Positions 6,747 through 11,418 of a stretch of 11,418 nucleotides of DNA are shown here, in pieces. Each line of letters starts with the position of its first letter. Within the stretch, counting starts at the first letter, position 1. A program made the position numbers and the translations under genes. Source of the stretch: Porphyromonadaceae bacterium (GTDB lineage: Bacteria > Bacteroidota > Bacteroidia > Bacteroidales > CAMTPD01); contig DLYT01000149.1 in the NCBI GenBank assembly GCA_003447595.1, forward strand, positions 1-11,418. The letters are read 5' to 3'. The notes under the pieces are model-generated. The model saw only the letters and a list, made by a program, of their open reading frames with translations, made no database searches and had not been told where the DNA came from.

Positions 6747-7850
6747 CTATTTCTCTTCAGCCACGTTACCGCGTACCTTTTCACCCTCTTTAAGTCCTTC
6801 GATCACCTCGATGTTGATCCCGTCTGAAAGCCCTAATTTTACAGGTTGCTTCTTAAACTCTTGGGTAGGATCGGCCGAAGTCAAAACATTAACGAAAGCC
6901 GAATCACCCTTAAATTCGATAGCACTTTCGGGAACAGCCAATACATTCTCCACCTTGTTGAGTACAATCTCCGCGTTGGCACTGTAGCCGGCACGCACAA
7001 AAACACCTTCGGGAATTCGGGCAGCAGCCTTCACTTCAAACAGTACCGCACCGTTTTCCTCTACACCTTTTGGCGCGATGTATTCAAGCGTTGCATCGAA
7101 ACGTTTGGTATCGAGAGCACCAATAGTCAAGATAATCGGCATGTCCTCTTTGATCTTACCCACTTCGGTTTCGTCCACTTTACCTTTGAAGATCATATCG
7201 TTCATGTTGGCAATACTTGCAATCGTAGTACCATCGTTGAAATTGTTTGATTGAATCACCGAGTTACCCGCTTTTACCGGAATATCGAGAATCATACCGT
7301 CGATCGTAGATCTCACCTGCGTCGTACTCAACGAAGCCGACTTTTTAGAAATACCATCACGGATGATGTCATACGCATCCTTTGCATTATCTACCTCTTC
7401 TTTTGCCTTCTTGATATCCGCTTCGGCCTTTTCCATTTCCTCTTTCGCAATCACCCCTTTGTCGAAAAGCCCTTTCTGGCGATCATACGTTTGTTGGATT
7501 TGGTTGAAGTTGATTTCGGCCACTTTGATGCGCGACTCTGCCGAATTGAGTTGCACCATTTCGGGAATCACCTTAATCTTGGCGATAATTTCACCGCTAC
7601 GCACCATTTGTCCCGGCTCTTTCAATACTTCGGAAATGATACCCGATATCTGCGGTTTGATCAATACCTCGTCGCGCGGTTCGATCTTTCCCGTAGCCAA
7701 TGTTTTTGTTTCAAGCGTGTCACGCTTTACATCTAACAATTCGTACACCACCACTTTCGGTTGAGACTTTTTCCATAAGAAATAGAACGTGGCGATAACC
7801 GACCCAATGATTGCAACAATGAGAAGGATTTTAAAGATTTTCTTAATCAT
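6747..7850 (-). CDS. Periplasmic membrane-fusion protein (HlyD/MacA-like)
   Basis: A 367-residue adaptor that would link the inner-membrane ABC permeases to the TolC-type channel. Residues 5-26 form one N-terminal membrane anchor. The two lipoyl half-motifs lie at about 60-92 (I-K-P-Q-I-S-G-I-I) and 177-200 (V-R-S-T-I-D-G-M-I-L), flanking a predicted coiled-coil hairpin at 97-165 rich in Glu, Lys and Ala. A beta-barrel domain follows at about 210-300, and a membrane-proximal domain at 303-362 with the V-P-E-S-A-I and G-L-x-E-G-E-K-V motifs. This layout is that of MacA rather than the RND adaptors, which agrees with the ABC partners. It starts 39 bases after the second permease and ends 27 bases before the channel gene. 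Confidence 0.93.
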   Translation of the reverse strand: MIKKIFKILLIVAIIGSVIATFYFLWKKSQPKVVVYELLDVKRDTLETKTLATGKIEPRDEVLIKPQISGIISEVLKEPGQMVRSGEIIAKIKVIPEMVQLNSAESRIKVAEINFNQIQQTYDRQKGLFDKGVIAKEEMEKAEADIKKAKEEVDNAKDAYDIIRDGISKKSASLSTTQVRSTIDGMILDIPVKAGNSVIQSNNFNDGTTIASIANMNDMIFKGKVDETEVGKIKEDMPIILTIGALDTKRFDATLEYIAPKGVEENGAVLFEVKAAARIPEGVFVRAGYSANAEIVLNKVENVLAVPESAIEFKGDSAFVNVLTSADPTQEFKKQPVKLGLSDGINIEVIEGLKEGEKVRGNVAEEK

Positions 7851-7889
7851 ATAGTTGTATTTTATTTGTTATTTGAATTTGTAAAACTG

Positions 7890-9146
7890 CTATTCATCGC
7901 GGATGGCATCAATGGCCTTGATCTGCAAAGCACGCCATGCCGGGATAAGACCCGAGAGCAAACCGCTCATAAGCAATACGGCTGTAGCATAAAGTGCCAC
8001 CGAAATACTGATGGTAGGCGGTTCGATAAAACTATCATCCGAAGGATTCATCATCATAATCTGAGAGATACCGTCAAGAATGGCCACACCGAGCACTAAC
8101 CCAAGTAGTCCGGCAGCCGAGGTAATCAGCAAACTCTCATTCATAATCTGCAACAGAATGTTCTTCGGAGTTGCGCCCAAAGCACGTCTCACCCCAATCT
8201 CGCGGGTGCGTTCGCGCACGGTAACCAGCATGATGTTGCTCACCCCAATCACTCCGGCCAGCAACGTACCCAATCCCACGATCCATATCAGTGTAGCGAT
8301 CCCGATAAACAGATATTCGAACGTCTTGAATTGATTCTCAAAACTGATGGTTCCCACTGCCTGCGTATCGTTAGGAGCGATTTGATTGTTTGCCTTCAAT
8401 ACATCCATAATCTTTCCACTAATGTCATTGGTGGTGTATTCGGGCAATGCCGTTACACACAAGAAGTGAAACACATCGCCAAAGTTGCCCGTTTGTTGCA
8501 AGGTTGTAATGGGAAGAATCACGCTATCCTCGGTGCGTCCGCCAATATTAGCTTTAGGTTTGGCCTTTATGACACCTGCCACCTGATAATAAATACCATT
8601 CACACGGATGTATTTACCAATAGCCTCGTCGTACGATTTGAACAAGTTATCGCTCACGCGCGTACCAATCAGGCACACTTTGCGTTTGTCCATGATATCA
8701 ATATCGTTGATCAATCGACCTGCTTTGATGTATTGCGCTTCTATTTTGAAGAAGTCGGGATATACCCCGCGCACACCATGCGTGGCCGACTTATCTTCAT
8801 ACACAACATTGTTGGCGGGTCGAGCCCCCCAAATCATAGGAGAGAGGTATTCGATACCTTTTACTTTTTGGCGGAGAATGTCGAGGTCGCGGTTTCGCAT
8901 CGACCACGAACGCCCCTTCTTAAAACCTTTGTAGGGTTCGCTCGTTTGGTCGTTCCAGAAGAAGCACGACTTGGCTGCGAAACCATCTACATTTTTAAAC
9001 ATGCCCCGTTCGAGTCCGTTCCCGGCACCCAATAAGAGCACCAGCATTAAGATACCCCAAAACACACCGAAGCACGTAAGAAAACTTCGCGTTTTATTGC
9101 GGGTAATCGTAATCCAGATCTCTTGCCAGCTATCTATATCAAACAT
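7890..9146 (-). CDS. MacB/FtsX-type ABC permease, second of the pair
   Basis: A 418-residue inner-membrane permease. I place the start at the ATG at 9146 (M-F-D-I-D-S-W-Q-E-I-W), which aligns with its sister and follows that gene's stop by 20 bases. A longer frame from a TTG at 9164 is less likely. A transmembrane segment at about 21-42 is followed by a large periplasmic domain of the MacB core type (about 50-275). The FtsX domain comes next, with three transmembrane segments (about 280-308, 334-358, 380-402) and the hallmark V-S-N-I-M-L-V-T-V-R-E-R-T-R-E-I-G-V-R-R-A-L-G-A (302-325). There is no nucleotide-binding domain, so it must use the separate ATPase. It ends A-I-D-A-I-R-D-E, the usual family C-terminus. 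MacB-type proteins drive export by moving the periplasmic domain rather than by classical membrane transport; the substrate is unknown. Confidence 0.94.
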   Translation of the reverse strand: MFDIDSWQEIWITITRNKTRSFLTCFGVFWGILMLVLLLGAGNGLERGMFKNVDGFAAKSCFFWNDQTSEPYKGFKKGRSWSMRNRDLDILRQKVKGIEYLSPMIWGARPANNVVYEDKSATHGVRGVYPDFFKIEAQYIKAGRLINDIDIMDKRKVCLIGTRVSDNLFKSYDEAIGKYIRVNGIYYQVAGVIKAKPKANIGGRTEDSVILPITTLQQTGNFGDVFHFLCVTALPEYTTNDISGKIMDVLKANNQIAPNDTQAVGTISFENQFKTFEYLFIGIATLIWIVGLGTLLAGVIGVSNIMLVTVRERTREIGVRRALGATPKNILLQIMNESLLITSAAGLLGLVLGVAILDGISQIMMMNPSDDSFIEPPTISISVALYATAVLLMSGLLSGLIPAWRALQIKAIDAIRDE

Positions 9147-9166
9147 ATTATCTACAATTTTCAAGG

Positions 9167-10432
9167 TTATTCATGGCGCATGGCTTCGATGGCCGTAATT
9201 TTTACTGCTTTGCGAGCGGGGAAATATCCGGCCAGCACACCGGCAAGTACCAGTAGACCCGTTGCCGAAACGGCAAGCGACAAACTCACGGTTGGGTTTC
9301 GGAAGATGGAGATATTGTCTCTACCTGTTGGAGCCCCCGCAGCCATTGCTTCGGTTGCATAGTTGGCAATTTCGGTAACTCCGATTCCCGCCACCATGCC
9401 GATGTAGCCAAAGAGCAACGTGAGAAAGATCGACTCAACGATAACGAGACGGATGATCGATCCCGGCGGAGCTCCGATTGCTTTGCGGATACCGATTTCA
9501 CGCGTACGTTCGCGCACCGAAATCAGCATGATGTTGCTGACTCCTACAATTCCGGCAGTAAGCGTACCGATACCGACAATCCAAATGAAGACCATAATTC
9601 CGGAGAAGATCTTATTAAACATAAAGAACTCTTCCCCCGTATTCCATATCGGAAGCGCACGTTTATCAGCAGCGTCGAAGCGGTGCCGACGTCCCATATT
9701 CTCGCGAAAGGTCATTTCGTAGGCTTCGTTCTCTTCCTCGTTTTTGATTCCGTTTACGGTAAATGAAAGCGAGTTCATCCCCGATCCGCTATTGTATATC
9801 GTCTGTCCGGTAGTGAAAGGAATGTAAGCCGGAGCATCGTTCGAAGCATTGTCGTTGGTATATACACCTACGACTTTAAACATGATGTTGGCTACGTTGA
9901 CATAACTGCCCAGTGGATCTTTGCCTTTGAACAAAACCTCTTTCATTCGGGGGCTGATCACGATAATCTTTCGGCGTTGTACAATATCGATGTTGTTGAT
10001 AAAGCGTCCGTCTCCGGTCGACATGCGTATTCCCTCCATCTTTGCATGATCGGGATAGATCGACTCTACACTGTACGAGCCATATTCGGCATTGTTAGAA
10101 ACTTGCAGGTTCTTACTGATCGATGCAGAAGCATATCCCACATTTTTGTTTTCGATGCGAAGTCTGTTGTAGTCCGTATTTTGGAATTCAATTCGGCGGT
10201 TGGTCTGAAGTCCCTTGTAGGGCATGGAAGAAAAGCCCGGCCACACCATGATTCGGTTGGTAGCCATGTTGCGAAAGTTATACATCATTCCATTCTTCAA
10301 GCCATTGCCCGCACCCACCAAAACGATCAGCATGAAGATACCCCATGCCACCGAAAAGCCCGTGAGCGCAGTACGCAGTTTGTTCTTTTTTATGGTACCG
10401 AGAATCTCTCGGATAAGGTCAAAGCTGAACAT
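9167..10432 (-). CDS. MacB/FtsX-type ABC permease, first of the pair
   Basis: A 421-residue permease. The start is the ATG at 10432 (M-F-S-F-D-L-I-R-E-I-L), where the family begins; a frame extending back to 10504 overlaps the ATPase gene and has no family sequence. With this start the gene overlaps the ATPase stop by 14 bases, suggesting translational coupling. A transmembrane segment lies at 22-42, a MacB-type periplasmic domain at about 50-270, then the FtsX domain with segments at about 276-304, 328-354 and 382-405. The motif V-S-N-I-M-L-I-S-V-R-E-R-T-R-E-I-G-I-R-K-A-I-G-A spans 298-321. It is clearly related to, but diverged from, the downstream permease, so the pump probably works as a heterodimer instead of the E. 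coli MacB homodimer. The loop near 360-375 is longer and Gly/Ala-rich. Confidence 0.94.
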   Translation of the reverse strand: MFSFDLIREILGTIKKNKLRTALTGFSVAWGIFMLIVLVGAGNGLKNGMMYNFRNMATNRIMVWPGFSSMPYKGLQTNRRIEFQNTDYNRLRIENKNVGYASASISKNLQVSNNAEYGSYSVESIYPDHAKMEGIRMSTGDGRFINNIDIVQRRKIIVISPRMKEVLFKGKDPLGSYVNVANIMFKVVGVYTNDNASNDAPAYIPFTTGQTIYNSGSGMNSLSFTVNGIKNEEENEAYEMTFRENMGRRHRFDAADKRALPIWNTGEEFFMFNKIFSGIMVFIWIVGIGTLTAGIVGVSNIMLISVRERTREIGIRKAIGAPPGSIIRLVIVESIFLTLLFGYIGMVAGIGVTEIANYATEAMAAGAPTGRDNISIFRNPTVSLSLAVSATGLLVLAGVLAGYFPARKAVKITAIEAMRHE

Positions 10433-11114
10433 GATGATGGTGTTTTTCGATAGATCCGATAAGTCCGTCTTTAATATGAATAACCCGGTCGGTTTGTTCG
10501 GCAATCTCCTTTTCGTGCGTTACGATTACCATGGTCATCCCTTGGTTGTTTACCTCACGAAGCAGTTTCATCACCTCGTCGGTAGTCACGCTATCCAATG
10601 CACCGGTAGGCTCATCGGCCAAAATGATTTTCGGATTACTAATCAAGGCGCGGGCAATGGCTACGCGTTGTTTTTGTCCGCCCGACATTTCGCTGGGTAA
10701 GTGATGCGCCCACTCTTTTAGTCCCACCTTATCGAGGTATTCCAGTGCAAGCGCGTTTCTTTTCTTCCGACTTACCCCTTGGTAGTAGAGTGGAAGCGCT
10801 ACATTTTCAATAGCGTTCTTATAGTTTATCAGATTGAACGATTGAAATATAAAACCAATCAGTTTGTTGCGGTAATGTGCAGCCTGTGTTTCATTCAAGT
10901 TCTTAATAAGGTGATCGTTGAGATAGTAGTTTCCCGTATCGTACGTGTCGAGGATACCGAGGATATTAAGCAGTGTGGATTTGCCCGATCCCGATGCTCC
11001 CATGATTGAAACCATCTCACCCTCTTCGATCCTAAGGTCGATTCCTTTTAAGACGTGCAATGGCGCGCCATTGTAATAGGTCTTGTTGATGTTTTCCAGT
11101 GTAATGATAGACAT
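10419..11114 (-). CDS. ABC transporter ATPase, MacB/LolD-like
   Basis: A 231-residue cytoplasmic ATPase that powers the two permeases. All catalytic motifs are intact: Walker A G-A-S-G-S-G-K-S-T (39-47), Q-loop Gln91, signature M-S-G-G-Q (143-147), Walker B I-I-L-A-D-E-P-T (163-170) with catalytic Glu168, D-loop A-L-D (172-174) and switch His200. The signature has Met instead of the usual Leu, a common tolerated variant. The sequence belongs to the MacB/LolD/FtsE group by its opening (I-T-L-E-N-I-N-K-T-Y) and its L-I-G-F-I-F-Q-S-F-N-L-I segment. The C-terminus is an unusual run of four His (K-H-H-H-H-V-Q-L), within or just upstream of the overlap with the next gene. It is the first gene of the operon and is preceded by a promoter-like site. 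Confidence 0.96.
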   Translation of the reverse strand: MSIITLENINKTYYNGAPLHVLKGIDLRIEEGEMVSIMGASGSGKSTLLNILGILDTYDTGNYYLNDHLIKNLNETQAAHYRNKLIGFIFQSFNLINYKNAIENVALPLYYQGVSRKKRNALALEYLDKVGLKEWAHHLPSEMSGGQKQRVAIARALISNPKIILADEPTGALDSVTTDEVMKLLREVNNQGMTMVIVTHEKEIAEQTDRVIHIKDGLIGSIEKHHHHVQL

Positions 11115-11178
11115 AGTCTGTATCTTTATTAATTGTGTACTGTTTTTTCAAAACTTATGCATTTGCCTAATGATGCTG

Positions 11179-11209
11179 CAAATATATCCATACTTTAGTA
11201 CTATGCAAT
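11179..11209 (-). promoter_or_regulatory. Candidate promoter of the efflux operon
   Basis: On the minus strand, TATATTTG (11186-11179) matches the -7 box TAnnTTTG exactly. ATTG (11209-11206) lies 19 bases upstream as a -33 box with one mismatch; a perfect TTTG (11214-11211) sits 5 bases further out, at a 24-base spacing. Initiation near 11175 gives a leader of about 60 bases before the ATPase start at 11114. Confidence 0.55.
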
Positions 11210-11220
11210 GCAAACTACCT
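11191..11220 (-). promoter_or_regulatory. Possible operator over the efflux promoter
   Basis: The -33 region of the efflux promoter carries a near-palindrome: TGCA-A-TGCA (11204-11212) at the centre, flanked by GTACTA on one side and AACTAC on the other. Beside it is TACT-TT-AGTA (11191-11200). The position between and over the promoter boxes is right for a repressor. PadR- or MarR-type regulators often control such pumps, but no regulator gene is in the window and the assignment is a guess. Confidence 0.35.
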
Positions 11221-11418
11221 TGTAAATTATTCTATTTAGATAAATTAACGCGTTGTTGTGGCAATAGAAAGTTGATAAAGCAACGGCAAAATGCTGTTTT
11301 AGAGACAATCCTGTTTATTCTATTAAACGCACGAGTTTGATAATTGTTACAATCTTATGTGTTTATTGTAAGTATTAAAATCATTTATAGTGAAGAACGA
11401 ATCGTCAGGTGCCGACCT
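11221..11418. other. Intergenic end of the window, no gene recognised
   Basis: About 200 AT-rich bases beyond the efflux promoter. No reading frame here resembles a protein; a short frame running through the promoter region has no initiation context or recognisable content. The only structure I see is a small palindrome, ATTGT-T-ACAAT (11343-11353). It may be the upstream or downstream flank of a gene outside the window. Confidence 0.5.

Noticed and set aside
7251..7736. 161-codon open frame on the + strand
   Set aside because: It lies opposite the membrane-fusion protein, is rich in Phe, His and Arg in the manner of a reverse-strand shadow, and has no initiation context.
8331..9035. Long open frame (234 codons) on the + strand
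   Set aside because: It is antisense to the second MacB-type permease, whose family motifs are clear on the other strand. The translation shows no recognisable domain, and the frame stays open because of codon bias.
9977..10453. 158-codon open frame on the + strand
   Set aside because: It is antisense to the first permease and the ATPase end, with no family features.
11083..11340. 85-codon open frame at the right end
   Set aside because: It begins inside the ATPase gene on the opposite strand and crosses the efflux promoter. The content is low-complexity Cys/Leu/Ile without domain character.

Overview
The window reads as a chromosomal segment of a Bacteroidota species, most likely order Bacteroidales. 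The evidence is the protein style of L13, S9, S2 and EF-Ts, start sites without Shine-Dalgarno sequences, and several candidate promoters of the Bacteroidota form (TTTG, about 18-21 bases, TAnnTTTG). I cannot fix the family or genus from sequence alone. All calls come from reading the sequence; no database search was run.

Left part (1-2228, + strand): an AT-rich leader, a small exported outer-membrane beta-barrel protein, then 8 bases later an exported sulfatase of the serine type (S-A-P-S-R), which would need an anaerobic-type sulfatase maturase encoded elsewhere.

Centre (2229-5260, + strand): a housekeeping translation block, rplM-rpsI and rpsB-tsf (L13, S9, S2, EF-Ts). Each pair has its own candidate promoter and a structured 5' leader. 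A long hairpin built on a tandem 8-base repeat lies between rpsB and tsf. The block ends at a textbook intrinsic terminator. These non-coding elements are the most interesting part of the window, because they look like feedback or attenuation controls of ribosomal-protein expression.

Right part (5305-11209, - strand, convergent with the block above): one five-gene operon read right to left. It encodes an ABC ATPase, two MacB/FtsX-type permeases, a membrane-fusion protein and a TolC-type outer-membrane channel. Together they would form a complete trans-envelope ABC efflux or export machine, with its own promoter at about 11.2 kb, a possible palindromic operator over that promoter, and a hairpin terminator at 5305-5336. 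The last 200 bases hold no gene that I can support.

I see no CRISPR array, insertion sequence, tRNA or rRNA. The window is mostly ordinary core genome. I do not see a clearly new multi-gene system; the candidates for something undescribed are the RNA elements and the efflux operator.
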